A stretch of DNA of 46,099 nucleotides from contig JAUWYY010000019.1 in assembly GCA_030615605.1 (NCBI GenBank), positions 1-46,099 of the forward strand. The letters run 5' to 3'. Numbering within the stretch: position 1 is the stretch's first letter; each line of letters opens with the position of its first letter. Under the pieces are notes generated by a model, which had not been told where the DNA came from, made no database searches, and was given only the letters and a program-made list of their open reading frames with translations. The position numbers and the translations under genes are program-made. Origin of the DNA: a bacterium. GTDB taxonomy: Bacteria; Armatimonadota; Zipacnadia; Zipacnadales; Zipacnadaceae. Below are positions 16,279 through 24,756 of this stretch, one piece after another.

Positions 16279-16629
16279 TTACGTATCCTTTTCGGCGGCA
16301 ATGCGATAGATCTGACAAGTAGCGCAGTTCGAAAACCGGCTTTGTCGCTGAGCAATCGCCCAGCATCGCTTGCCCGGCGACTCAGCTACGGGACAATCGG
16401 CGGGCAGTGATATGAGACGGGCGATCTCCTCTATGTCATACCCTTCCTCATTTATCAATTCACGAACTCGCGCCAAACGGTAGATTGGGCGGTACTCGCG
16501 CGGTTCACTTATATATACTCTATAACTGTGGCTGCCGTTCGTCAAGTTATGTTTCACCGAAAGGGTAGCATTAGGCTGACCAAAGCGCCACCGCCCCTGA
16601 TAATGAACACCGGCCAGGAAGATTGGCAA
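16279..16629 (-). CDS. Small MerR-like protein with C-terminal Cys cluster
   Basis: The recognisable part is YRPIYRLARVRELINEEGYD followed by IEEIARLI, which resembles the second half of a MerR DNA-binding domain. It is followed by a Cys cluster (C at ADCPVAE, KRCWAIA, SNCATCQIYR) that could bind an Fe-S cluster or Zn. Upstream of this the frame is open to a TTG at 16629, but the usual MerR helix-turn-helix N-terminus is not recognisable and a promoter-like pair lies inside it. The true start is therefore uncertain and the gene may be damaged at its 5' end. It lies 12 bases before mnmA. A sulfur- or redox-sensing regulator of the operon is a reasonable guess. Confidence 0.55.
   Translation of the reverse strand: MPIFLAGVHYQGRWRFGQPNATLSVKHNLTNGSHSYRVYISEPREYRPIYRLARVRELINEEGYDIEEIARLISLPADCPVAESPGKRCWAIAQRQSRFSNCATCQIYRIAAEKDT
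16517..16545 (-). promoter_or_regulatory. Possible promoter of the mnmA operon
   Basis: On the minus strand TTGACG (16540-16545) is followed after 17 bases by TAGAGT (16517-16522) in an AT-rich TATAGAGTATATATAAG stretch. It lies inside the annotated N-terminal part of the MerR-like gene. If real, translation of that gene starts further downstream or the transcript starts within it. Confidence 0.35.
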
Positions 16630-16677
16630 TTAAGGGGAATAACAAGTCAACAATACTAACCATAGAAGAGAAGCTGA

Positions 16678-16869
16678 ATGCTGATGTCTAAGGTGCTAGT
16701 CGTAGACCACTCCATATCGGGCAATAACCGTCAGATGGCCGAGGTGGTGGCAGAGGGAGCGCGTAGCGCCAGCGGAACAGAGGCAGAGGTCAAAGAAGGT
16801 CTACAGGCGACGACAGACGACTTGCTGGAGTGCGATGGGGTGGCACTTGGCTTCCCAGACTACTTCAGC
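16678..16869 (+). pseudogene. N-terminal remnant of a flavodoxin/WrbA-like protein
   Basis: The plus strand encodes KVLVVDHSISGNNRQMAEVV, then EGLQATTDDLLECDGVALGF and PDYFS. This is the FMN-phosphate loop and following strand of a flavodoxin-fold NAD(P)H oxidoreductase. Homology stops at PDYFS, where the frame enters the antisense of an IS3-type transposase fragment and becomes nonsense. About two thirds of the gene is lost. A start at 16678 or 16684 is plausible. The junction at about 16860-16870 coincides with the end of the transposase remnant. Confidence 0.7.
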
Positions 16870-17123
16870 GCATCGTTGTCCATGGCCTGCTGGGCTACGA
16901 TCCGCTTCAGTCGTCTGTTCTCGCCCTCCAACTCCTTGAGCCGCCGCAGCTCCGAGATCTCCATCTTCCCAAACTGCTTGCGCCACCGGTGAATGGCGGC
17001 CTCGGAAACCGCATAATCGTGCGCCGTCTGCGCTATCTACTGCCCGCTTTCTACCTCGCCCAAAATCCGCACCACCTGTTCCTCAATGTAGCGCTTTTCT
17101 TTCGTCAGAGAATCCTCCTTCAC
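16860..17123 (-). mobile_element. IS3-family OrfA transposase remnant
   Basis: The minus strand reads KRYIEEQVVRILGEVESGQ, a TAG at 17037-17039, then VSEAAIHRWRKQFGKMEISE, LRRLKELEGENRRLKRIVA and QQAMDNDALK before a TAG (16860-16862). This is the helix-turn-helix and leucine-zipper part of an IS3/IS911-group OrfA. A GTG at 17123 with AAGGAGG nearby looks like the original start. The internal stop and loss of OrfB show that the element is dead. Its right part has replaced the 3' end of the flavodoxin gene. Terminal inverted repeats were not identified. Confidence 0.7.
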
Positions 17124-17380
17124 ATCCTATATTCTACCAGATCCGACTTCCTGTGGTCCGAATTTCGGGAGCTAGGTCATATCAATAGTCCGTTCACTGA
17201 TCGTTATGCCAAGGGAGGAAATTTCAAGCTGAAGGAGAAAGCGAGATTATCAGCCTCGCTGCATGGCTCACATCGAAGAGGCGAGTAACTCGGTTTCAGC
17301 CGGAGCCGCCTGCTGTATCGGCCGATGGCGCATGCCTGCACTGGGGCCTACCGGGAAACGTCAGCAATCAGGAGGAAGCG

Positions 17381-18883
17381 ATGGGAGATCAACAGGGCCG
17401 GGAGAACGGCACTACTGCGCAGGATGGTACTGGTGCCGCGTCCTTGCGCTCCGGAGTAGCCAGAAGCGATATCACTACTAGCGATGAAGGCGTCGTCGTT
17501 CATGACCCGCTGTACGCCAAAGCGCTGGTGCTGGACGACGGCAAGACCACAGTGGTCATCGTCGCTATGGATGTCGTGGCGATAGGTGGCATCAATGATG
17601 TCTCCGACGACTTCCTGCCGAAGCTGCGCCACCGAATACAGGACGAGTTGGGGATTCCGGGCGGCAACGTTCTGGTAAACGCCTCACACACTCACCCGCC
17701 GGGCCGGCTGCTGTGCGACGACGCCGAGCAGGTTGACAGGACCTGCGATGCCGTCAGCCGGGCCATGCAGAATATGACCCCGGTCAGGGTCGGCACAGGT
17801 GTCGGCTATGAGGACCGGATCATGATCAACCGCACTCTCAGGCTCAAGAACGGAGAGGCCTGGACCATCCGCCAGGCGCATCCTTGTCCTCTGGACGAAG
17901 AGGTCGCCGGCCTTGGGCCTATTGATCCTGAGATAGGCATACTCCGCGTAGACCGACTGGATGGGCGACCGTTGGCGGTTGTCTACAATTTCGCCTGCCA
18001 TCCTCTGATCGGCGTTCCAGGAGGTGCTGTCACGGCCAATTTCCCGGGGTTCGCCTCAAACGTCATCGAGCAGAACCTGGGCGGTGGCGCGATGGCCCTG
18101 TTCCTGCAGGGAGCAGGCGGGGACGTTACCGAGGTGCTCTACAAAGACGTTAACCGTCCCAGAGACTCTGAACCGATAGGCACAGTGCTGGGACTGAGCA
18201 CCCTCAAAGCACTCAGAGACATACAGACTGCAGATGCGACGCTGAGTGTCGCCTCCGAGACAGTAGCGCTGCCGCGGCGGACCGACATTCCCAAACGCCT
18301 CGAAGCGCTGCAGCAGAAGCAGGCTGAGTTGCTGGCAGCCCTGAGTGCCACCAGTCTGAGCTTCAAGGCCTTCCTGCCCCTGTACATCAAGTACGCTCTG
18401 AGTCCCGACTACCCGTCTGACTATTCCTACAGGTACCTGCACGCTGAGCAGATCGGCACTGACGAACTGACCGAACTGGATAACTGGAGCAGGCATAACC
18501 TCGCCAAGTACCTCAGCAACATCCACGCCATGGAGAAGCTGGCACGAATCCAGAGCGACATGGGGACGTTGAGATCGCATCAGGCGTTCAATGACGCATC
18601 CGGCGAAGCGACGATACCGGCCGAGGTGCAGGGCATCAGGATCGGAGACTGCGTGCTGATCACCTGCCCGGCGGAGGTACTCACCGAGGTCGGCCTGAAC
18701 GTCAAGAAGGCTTCCCCCCACCAACACACCTTTGTGGCGGCCTGCTCAAACGGCTACGTCCACTACGGTGCGCCTGTGGGCGACTACAGCATGGGTGGGT
18801 ATGAGGTAACGGAATGCCTCCTGGCCGCGGAGTGGCAGCAGGTCTATGAAGAGACCGCCGCCAGAGTGCTCAGCAGGTTGTGA
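17381..18883 (+). CDS. Neutral/alkaline ceramidase-like protein
   Basis: Encodes 500 residues related to the N-terminal domain of neutral non-lysosomal ceramidases. The family start is seen as SGVARSDITTSDEGVVVHDP, LYAKALVLDDGKTTVVIVAM. Metal-site motifs are present: NASHTHPPG (about 100-108), NFACHPL (about 204-210) and LQGAGGDVT. No obvious signal peptide precedes the domain, unlike secreted ceramidases. Many bacterial homologues outside sphingolipid users are annotated only by this domain, so the true amide or ester substrate is unknown. The ATG at 17381 has CAGGAGGAAG 7 bases upstream. Flanking DNA on the left is the IS3 remnant; no functional partner is evident. Confidence 0.8.
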   Translation: MGDQQGRENGTTAQDGTGAASLRSGVARSDITTSDEGVVVHDPLYAKALVLDDGKTTVVIVAMDVVAIGGINDVSDDFLPKLRHRIQDELGIPGGNVLVNASHTHPPGRLLCDDAEQVDRTCDAVSRAMQNMTPVRVGTGVGYEDRIMINRTLRLKNGEAWTIRQAHPCPLDEEVAGLGPIDPEIGILRVDRLDGRPLAVVYNFACHPLIGVPGGAVTANFPGFASNVIEQNLGGGAMALFLQGAGGDVTEVLYKDVNRPRDSEPIGTVLGLSTLKALRDIQTADATLSVASETVALPRRTDIPKRLEALQQKQAELLAALSATSLSFKAFLPLYIKYALSPDYPSDYSYRYLHAEQIGTDELTELDNWSRHNLAKYLSNIHAMEKLARIQSDMGTLRSHQAFNDASGEATIPAEVQGIRIGDCVLITCPAEVLTEVGLNVKKASPHQHTFVAACSNGYVHYGAPVGDYSMGGYEVTECLLAAEWQQVYEETAARVLSRL

Positions 18884-19039
18884 TGGCGGCAGGAGCAACC
18901 CGGAGTTGCCCCGCATTGCAGGCGCGAGGCGACCAGGAAGATATAGATTATGGGCAAGTGGCCCTGCGGGTAGCAGAAGCAGGTAGCACCGGCAGCGACG
19001 GCGAAAGGGAGCTACCGAATCAGCGAAGGAGGCTTTACA

Positions 19040-20086
19040 ATGAGCAATAAGTGGCTTTGGACGATAGCTGTGGCAGTGGGAATGCTGGGCCTCCTGGTAG
19101 GGGCGGTAGCAGCAGATGCCCTGGTAGATGTGTATGTAGACGGCAACAAACAGAGCTTTGACCCGGGCGCAAGACTGCGGGCCGGCACAACATACGCGCC
19201 CTTGCGGGCCGCAGTAGATGCTGTGGGGGCCTCCGTGCAGTGGGTAGAGGCCGAGCAACTGGCTGTGGTGCAAAAAGGTGAGCAGACCGCCAATATCAAT
19301 AAGTCGCAGGGCATCATAGTGACTGGCCGGTTGCTGATTCCTCTGCGACTAATGGCTGAGGCACTGCAGATCCAGGTCACCTGGGATTCTGCTTGCAAAG
19401 CCGTCTTGATAGGTAAGCAACCACCACGTGTGCTGGAAGCCGCGCCAGACTGGGTAGTGGGAACTTGGGAACTCTACGCAATAAGCAACAGCCGTGCAGG
19501 CTGGAAGATATACGATCTGAGCCAGGGAAAGGGTTGCGCAGGGTGGTTTACCTTCAACGCGAATGGGACCTGGACAGGGTTATTGCGTTCTCCCACCGGT
19601 AGTATGACCGGTTCGGGGACATGGGCTGTCCACGGAGATAGATACAACCTCATGGGGTGGCCCGAGCCAATGACAATGTTTCGACAAGAAAAAGACTTGT
19701 ACCACGAAGTAGACTTCGGCGAGGGCAACCAGGCATGGCTGTGGTTCTGGCCCGCCGTCTCTCCGCTTGATATCAGAGACCCAGTTGTAGGAACTTGGCA
19801 GCTTTGGAGAATCTCTGACACCTATGGCGGCCCCAAGGACCCCGTGAGGGACGGGTCGAGGACTACGTTTCGCTTCAACGCTGACGGCACCTGGTCCTTT
19901 CAAGACATTTCCGCAGGTGGTAGCATGACTGACTCGGGGACGTGGACTCGCCGTAGAGACAGATACGTGCTTAAGGATCCGGCAGGAATCATGGCGCCGC
20001 CGGTGTTCAGAGAGGGAAACACGCTGTACCACTTAGTGGGCGAGGCCGGCGGCCCACGCCTATATTCCTGGTTCCGCAAGCAGTGA
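19040..20086 (+). CDS. Secreted stalk-domain protein with two lipocalin-like repeats
   Basis: Encodes 348 residues. Residues 1-25 are a signal peptide (LWTIAVAVGMLGLLVGAVAA). Residues about 28-127 form a copper-amine-oxidase-like N-terminal (stalk) domain: VYVDGNKQSF, TTYAPLRAAVDAVGASVQW and LLIPLRLMAEAL. Two related domains of about 100 residues follow: WVVGTWELYAIS with FTFNANGTWTG, and PVVGTWQLWRIS with FRFNADGTWSF. Each has a later SGTWxxxxDRY block and resembles a lipocalin-like beta barrel. The protein is probably exported and associated with the envelope. Ligands are unknown. The ATG at 19040 has AAGGAGG 8-9 bases upstream. Confidence 0.8.
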   Translation: MSNKWLWTIAVAVGMLGLLVGAVAADALVDVYVDGNKQSFDPGARLRAGTTYAPLRAAVDAVGASVQWVEAEQLAVVQKGEQTANINKSQGIIVTGRLLIPLRLMAEALQIQVTWDSACKAVLIGKQPPRVLEAAPDWVVGTWELYAISNSRAGWKIYDLSQGKGCAGWFTFNANGTWTGLLRSPTGSMTGSGTWAVHGDRYNLMGWPEPMTMFRQEKDLYHEVDFGEGNQAWLWFWPAVSPLDIRDPVVGTWQLWRISDTYGGPKDPVRDGSRTTFRFNADGTWSFQDISAGGSMTDSGTWTRRRDRYVLKDPAGIMAPPVFREGNTLYHLVGEAGGPRLYSWFRKQ

Positions 20087-20135
20087 GGACCGTACACGGG
20101 AACGGGGGCACCATAGACGCCAGGGGGAATTTGCG

Positions 20136-20804
20136 ATGAATGAGGAAGGTTGGCAGAGACCAGAGGGAGTGACGGACGAGGACTGGGAGAGTGCGAAGGA
20201 GATAGCGAGAATACGGGCGGCTGAAGCATCGCCGGAAAACACATGGGGCACCAGCGGAGGCGGTCTCTACGAAGAATGGCAAAAGGCATCACTGGAACAG
20301 CTACACCGCGAACCTGCGCCCGACGGCGACGAGGATAACTGGGCTTATGTCCTAGCTAGGCATTGTGTAGAGCAGGGCTTCACTATGCAACAGACACTCG
20401 CGTTTGTCGTGTCCAACGCACCTGAGGCAGCGACAATAGAAGACCTAAAAGACCTAGGTGCTCCAATAGCACGAGCACGCACAGATTATGTCGAAGATAT
20501 ACTTCACCCTCGCTGGGACCGTAACGCACCAGAGCTGAGACATCCTTTTGATTGCGAAAACTGCAAGTACTGGGGCGTTAGAGCACACCAACTTTCACCT
20601 GGGTGGGGAGAAAACTCCGTGCCGTGCGAGACTTGTTTGCTCGATGGCAAGCCAACCGTGCTGGCAAAGTGTGCCCGCTGCAAGAACTATGTCGAGCGGT
20701 CGCCGGGGGGTCATGCTATTCGCTGGCTGAAGGAGCATCCTTTTGCATGGATAATTCTCGCGCTGGCTTTATTCCGTGGTTGCTCACACTTCTTTGGGGG
20801 ATGA
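20136..20804 (+). CDS. Uncharacterised protein with CxxC pairs and C-terminal membrane anchor
   Basis: Encodes 222 residues and begins 49 bases after the stalk-domain gene, so the two may share a transcript. The N-terminal part is acidic and Trp-rich (RPEGVTDEDWESAKEIARI). Four Cys pairs between about 140 and 190 (DCENCKYW, PCETCLL, AKCARCKNY) could form a zinc-ribbon-like site. A hydrophobic segment at the end (FAWIILALALFRGCSHFFGG) would anchor the tail with most of the protein in the cytoplasm. I do not recognise the family. The start ATG has GGGGGAA upstream. Confidence 0.65.
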   Translation: MNEEGWQRPEGVTDEDWESAKEIARIRAAEASPENTWGTSGGGLYEEWQKASLEQLHREPAPDGDEDNWAYVLARHCVEQGFTMQQTLAFVVSNAPEAATIEDLKDLGAPIARARTDYVEDILHPRWDRNAPELRHPFDCENCKYWGVRAHQLSPGWGENSVPCETCLLDGKPTVLAKCARCKNYVERSPGGHAIRWLKEHPFAWIILALALFRGCSHFFGG

Positions 20805-21000
20805 CGCTGGAGGGCCAGGACTAGCTCATGCCAGACCCTGAGCAGACTGTCAAACAGACGGGTGGGCACGAGCGGGTAGACAATGATAGACCTTGAGCTA
20901 ATAGTCACGCGGGGAAATCGCAAAAGGCCTCATCTGATAGATCCGGAGAGCGACGAGGTTAGTGGTAAGGCGGTATTGCCCTACGTGTCCCTGGCATATA

Positions 21001-21264
21001 TTAGTCCTGGTCGGGGGGCTGTTCGGGTTCGCCCATCCGCCGGAACTTCTCGTATCTTTGGGCCAGCAGTTCGTCCGGTGACATCTGCCCAAGTTCGTTG
21101 AGAGCCTCTTTGAGAGCGTCCTCCAGCAGATGGGCTGCCGTGGCGTGGTCGGTGTGGGCGCCGCTGCCCGGTTCGGGGATGATGCGGTCAACTATACCTA
21201 GCTCCAGCCCATCCTGGGCAGTCAGCTTGAGAGCCTCGCCATCCTGCACCGTTATCGCCATCAC
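21001..21264 (-). pseudogene. C-terminal remnant of acetyl-CoA carboxylase carboxyltransferase alpha (accA)
   Basis: The frame reads GEALKLTAQDGLELGIVDRI, IPEPGSGAHTDH, then LKEALNELGQMSPDELLAQR and YEKFRRMGE. This is the final 80 residues or so of AccA, including the end motif. The preceding 230 residues with the catalytic domain are absent; the frame begins at an ATG pair within unrelated sequence. No accD or other fatty acid gene is close. It is a 5'-deleted fossil. Confidence 0.75.
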
Positions 21265-21633
21265 TTTGCTGAGACCTGCGTCAGCTCCTGGCCGTCTGTT
21301 TTCCGGCTTATCTTATTGAACTCCTTTCAACCCACATCCCTCAGCTACTAACACCGAACCTGGAATCGTTTCTGGGCACAGGGGCACTTCGCCATATGGA
21401 AACGGCGAGTCCCAGATCCGGCTCGAAGACTCCACTGTGTTGACTTCCGGCTGATGGTTCTATATTCTACATACAATGTGATCGTTCCAGACCGGGAGCG
21501 GTAGCCACGGCTGCTGAGGACTGCAATGAGTCGTTGCTTTTTCACCGGAAAAACGTGCCCCCGTCAGTTTAGCACTGTGAGCGGTCCGAAGTCCCGAAGA
21601 ATTATCAGGGCAAATTTCAAACCAATAACGAGC
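21265..21633. other. Gene-free stretch upstream of sigma gene
   Basis: About 370 bases with no recognisable gene. An open frame at 21348-21545 (minus) lacks a ribosome site and family resemblance. The right end carries the promoter-like motif of the sigma factor gene. Confidence 0.5.
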
Positions 21634-21650
21634 TCAAACGACTATATATG
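21634..21650 (+). promoter_or_regulatory. Promoter-like motif shared with 24950 (possible ECF-dependent promoter)
   Basis: TCAAACGACTATATATG here and TCAAACGACTATAGATG at 24950-24966 agree at 16 of 17 bases. Each lies just upstream of a gene in the sigma factor locus. The sigma gene start is only 8-14 bases downstream, so its mRNA may be leaderless or nearly so. A conserved -35 could not be aligned. Confidence 0.4.
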
Positions 21651-21657
21651 GTGAGCA

Positions 21658-22233
21658 GTGGCCATGCATAAAGATGAGTCTAACGACCGACTGTCTGATC
21701 GGGAACTTTTGCATGGGTTTACCGAGGGTGACCGAGATGTTGTGGAGGATCTAATGAATAAGTGTCTGGCAGTGGCTGCAGCAGTGGTTGGCAAGGCCAG
21801 TCCTCGGCCTCAAGAGTGGGAAGACACAGTTCGGGATATTGCGACGGGCATAATGGAATCGTTGGAAAACTTCGAGCTTCGGTGCTCTCTGAACACCTGG
21901 ATCTGGCAAGTGGGGCTAAGAAAGTATGCTGACTGGGTCCGGCAAGAGGTAAGGAGCCCTATGCTGGTTCCACTGTCAGAGCATTCCGACGAAGAGCAAC
22001 CTACAGTAGATGAGACAGTAGCCGAGGCACAGCGCAGAGAGCTATTGGCGCGCTCCTTGCTGCAAATGCCCGAGCCCTATCGAATGGTGTTGTCTTTGTA
22101 CCATCTGCAGGACTACAGTCACAGGGAAATAGCTCAATTCCTGGATCAGCCCGAGGGCACCATCAAGTGGCGGGTATCCCGGGGGCGCGAGCTATTACGG
22201 AAGATGTTACACGAAGACTGGAATTGGGAGTGA
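21658..22233 (+). CDS. ECF-type RNA polymerase sigma factor
   Basis: Encodes up to 191 residues. Region 2 is seen around FTEGDRDVVEDLMNKCLAVA to SLNTWIWQVGLRKYADWVRQ, and region 4 in LLQMPEPYRMVLSLYHLQDY, SHREIAQFLDQPEGTIKWRV and SRGRELLRKML. This is the small sigma-70 group 4 (ECF) layout. Start is GTG 21658 or ATG 21664; there is no strong ribosome site, which fits a leaderless transcript from the motif just upstream. The anti-sigma gene follows after 12 bases. The sigma factor is probably held at the membrane by that protein and autoregulated through the shared motif. Confidence 0.9.
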   Translation: MAMHKDESNDRLSDRELLHGFTEGDRDVVEDLMNKCLAVAAAVVGKASPRPQEWEDTVRDIATGIMESLENFELRCSLNTWIWQVGLRKYADWVRQEVRSPMLVPLSEHSDEEQPTVDETVAEAQRRELLARSLLQMPEPYRMVLSLYHLQDYSHREIAQFLDQPEGTIKWRVSRGRELLRKMLHEDWNWE

Positions 22234-22245
22234 GGAGTAATTGCG

Positions 22246-24756
22246 ATGAATAATCATATAGATTCGGAAACTTTAGTGCAATTTGTCGACGATCGGCTGC
22301 CGGGCGACCAGTGTAAGCCAGTGATCCAGCATCTGGCCCAGTGCAGGGAATGCAGCTCTATTTACCTGACTCTGCACGCTGCCAAGGCCCGCCTGGCCCA
22401 ACCTTTGCCCGAGCGACCCGTGATAAGTGAGCAGGTCCGCCGTCGGATGCTGGCGCGTTATTGTGGTAGCCCGCTCCAAAGGGCATTGCGGCGATGGCGC
22501 CCCGGGCTGGCAACCGCCGCCGCGTTGCTGTTGATAGTGAGTGGCCTGTGGGGATGGCATTGGCTTCGCACCATTGCTCCACAGGCATCGGGTGTGCCGC
22601 CGGCAGTAATATTTCGAAAGCCTCCTGACAGTGCCCAACAGCAGGTGTCTCGTCCTGACATACCGCAAGTTCCGCAGCCAGCCAGTCCCTCCATCCAGCC
22701 TCAGGTGGTAACGCCACAAACTACCAGAGCGTTGGCTATGGCTGCACGGACGAAGCACTTGGCTGAGCCGAAGGCCCACACCCAGCCTGGTCAAGCTGGT
22801 GAGCCAGAAAGCAGGGGGGCGACTGTAGGAAGGATCCGCTTTGTTTCGGGCAATCCGGCTCTTATCAGCGAAGATCATTCCGAGACGCTCCAGCCCGGTA
22901 GCCGAGTCCGGTCGGAGCAGGTGTTACGAACCGGCGCGGTGGATCGTGCAGTAATCGAGCTTCCTGGCCGTGGTCAACTAGTGGTGAACTTCGACACGGA
23001 GGTGAAACTGAGCCAGGTCGGTGGATCCGCGATAGGCAATATCCAGGTGGATCTGCGCGCTGGTAGACTGTGGGCGTGGAGTCCAGGAGACGGCCAACCA
23101 ATCAAAGTGATTGTTCCGGAGGGCGTAGCCACAGTGCATCGAGCCGAAGCCATCATTATTGCTGGCTCCTCGGAAGATGCGTTAACCGGGCCGATACAAT
23201 ACTCGCCGGAAGTGATGGCTCTGAGAGGGACAGTACAGTTTGCCACCAGTCTGGAAGAGCATATCTCAATCCCGGCCGAACACGTACTGAGACTCCGAAC
23301 TGGTGCCAAGCTGCAACCCCGCCAGTACCCCTTAGCCAAACTGGTGCGGAATCCCAGTGTGTGGGGCCGGCAATATGAACTGTGGCAGTTCGTACCGGTC
23401 TCTCCGGTGGATCTGGTTAATGAACTTGCCGCCCCTCGCTTGCGATTAGGAGTAGAGATTGCTGTGACGGGCGCCTCCGGGCCTGGTCTAGAGGTAGCCA
23501 CAGTAGCCCCCGAAACTGCGGCAGCAGTGGTTGGTCTGCAACCCGGGGATCGGCTGCTTTCTATAGCAGGGCAGCCCACAAACACTCTTGTTGACCTGGC
23601 TTGCGGTGAGATCGAGTTAGCTGTATCTCGGAAGCCGACGATCACCATACAGCAAGGCAAGGGAACCAGAAGCGTTGAACTGCCCCGCAAAATCACCCCG
23701 CCACAACTCGACGGCAGGCAGTCAGACTCGCCGCTTGAAATAGCCACCCTCATGAGAGAACACAAGCTGCAACAGGCGATTACTGAAGCTCGGCAGGAAA
23801 CCCAGCAGCATCCCGATCGCGCCGCGGGGTGGTTCAATCGCGGATTGATTGAAGAACACCGCGGCCGATACGAGCAAGCTTTGGACTGCTACGGGCAGGC
23901 CGCTCAGTTGGCAGGAGCCAGTGCTCCTGTTCTGGCGGCCATGGGGCGGGCCTACGCGCAATTGGGCAATGTAAACCGGGCTATTTCCTCGCTGCGACAG
24001 AGCTTGCAGCTATGCGAGGCTCCCAATAACAGGTACTTGCTGGGACGAATTGCCCTGCTCAGCGGGAATCTATCACTGGCCGAAAGAACCGCTGACCAGT
24101 TACTCGAATCGTCCACGATTGAGGACCGGGCATGGGGCCATGCCCTCACCGGGACTATCTTGCGAGTGGCCGACGAGAGCCTTGAGCCCGCCGCAGAGCA
24201 TTTCCGGACGGCTTTGTCTTTGTGTCTCTCTAACCTCCACGCAGCGCATTCTCTGGCTGGCGTCTTACTGGGTTTGGGGCAAATCGACGCCGCGGAGCAA
24301 GTAGCTGCAGCGCTGGTCGGTCTGCAGCCGAACTCTGTCCGCACAGTCAATACCATGGGCGTCATTGCGTGGAGGGAAAAGAGGTGGGATGAGGCTGAAC
24401 AATGGTTCCAGCGCGCTGAGGGTCTTCAGGTTTTCTCTCAGATTTCGGCATATAACATGGCTTCGGTTTATGCCGACCAAGGCCAGAGCCAACAGGCAAT
24501 CCACTGGTACAGGCTGGCATTGCAGCGTGATGCGTCATTTCTTCCAGCTCATGTGAGCCTAGCCAAAACACTTAGCAACCAGAACAACTGGCGACTGGCC
24601 CTTTATCATCTGCACCGAGCTCTCGCTATCGATCCGGGCAGCGCATTGGCCTACCTCCGACTGGCTCAACTGTGGAAGGACCAGGGGTACTCTGACAGAG
24701 CACAAGATGTGGCTCTGCATTACGATCTGGAGACCAGTAGCCGGGGTGGGTCCTAA
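22246..24756 (+). CDS. Anti-sigma factor fused to FecR, PDZ and TPR domains
   Basis: Encodes 836 residues. Residues 1-45 form a zinc anti-sigma domain with H29-x3-C33-x2-C36 (HLAQCREC). A transmembrane helix lies at about 87-107 (GLATAAALLLIVSGLWGW). The outer part begins with a Pro/Gln-rich linker, then a FecR-like beta domain (about 195-340: VRSEQVLRTGAVDRAVIELP, GRLWAW), then a PDZ-like segment (about 420-485: VAPETAAAVVGLQPGDRLLS). From about 500 to 830 there are eight or so TPR units (for example AAGWFNRGLIEEHRGRYEQA). A sensor that binds an envelope ligand and releases the sigma factor is the natural reading. Such a combination in one chain is unusual. The ATG at 22246 follows TGAGGAG. 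Confidence 0.88.
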   Translation: MNNHIDSETLVQFVDDRLPGDQCKPVIQHLAQCRECSSIYLTLHAAKARLAQPLPERPVISEQVRRRMLARYCGSPLQRALRRWRPGLATAAALLLIVSGLWGWHWLRTIAPQASGVPPAVIFRKPPDSAQQQVSRPDIPQVPQPASPSIQPQVVTPQTTRALAMAARTKHLAEPKAHTQPGQAGEPESRGATVGRIRFVSGNPALISEDHSETLQPGSRVRSEQVLRTGAVDRAVIELPGRGQLVVNFDTEVKLSQVGGSAIGNIQVDLRAGRLWAWSPGDGQPIKVIVPEGVATVHRAEAIIIAGSSEDALTGPIQYSPEVMALRGTVQFATSLEEHISIPAEHVLRLRTGAKLQPRQYPLAKLVRNPSVWGRQYELWQFVPVSPVDLVNELAAPRLRLGVEIAVTGASGPGLEVATVAPETAAAVVGLQPGDRLLSIAGQPTNTLVDLACGEIELAVSRKPTITIQQGKGTRSVELPRKITPPQLDGRQSDSPLEIATLMREHKLQQAITEARQETQQHPDRAAGWFNRGLIEEHRGRYEQALDCYGQAAQLAGASAPVLAAMGRAYAQLGNVNRAISSLRQSLQLCEAPNNRYLLGRIALLSGNLSLAERTADQLLESSTIEDRAWGHALTGTILRVADESLEPAAEHFRTALSLCLSNLHAAHSLAGVLLGLGQIDAAEQVAAALVGLQPNSVRTVNTMGVIAWREKRWDEAEQWFQRAEGLQVFSQISAYNMASVYADQGQSQQAIHWYRLALQRDASFLPAHVSLAKTLSNQNNWRLALYHLHRALAIDPGSALAYLRLAQLWKDQGYSDRAQDVALHYDLETSSRGGS

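Noticed and set aside
18056..18727. 223-codon open frame on the minus strand
   Set aside because: Antisense shadow of the ceramidase-like gene.
22974..23837. 287-codon open frame on the minus strand
   Set aside because: Antisense shadow of the anti-sigma/FecR gene, Ser/Thr/Arg-rich composition without a fold pattern.
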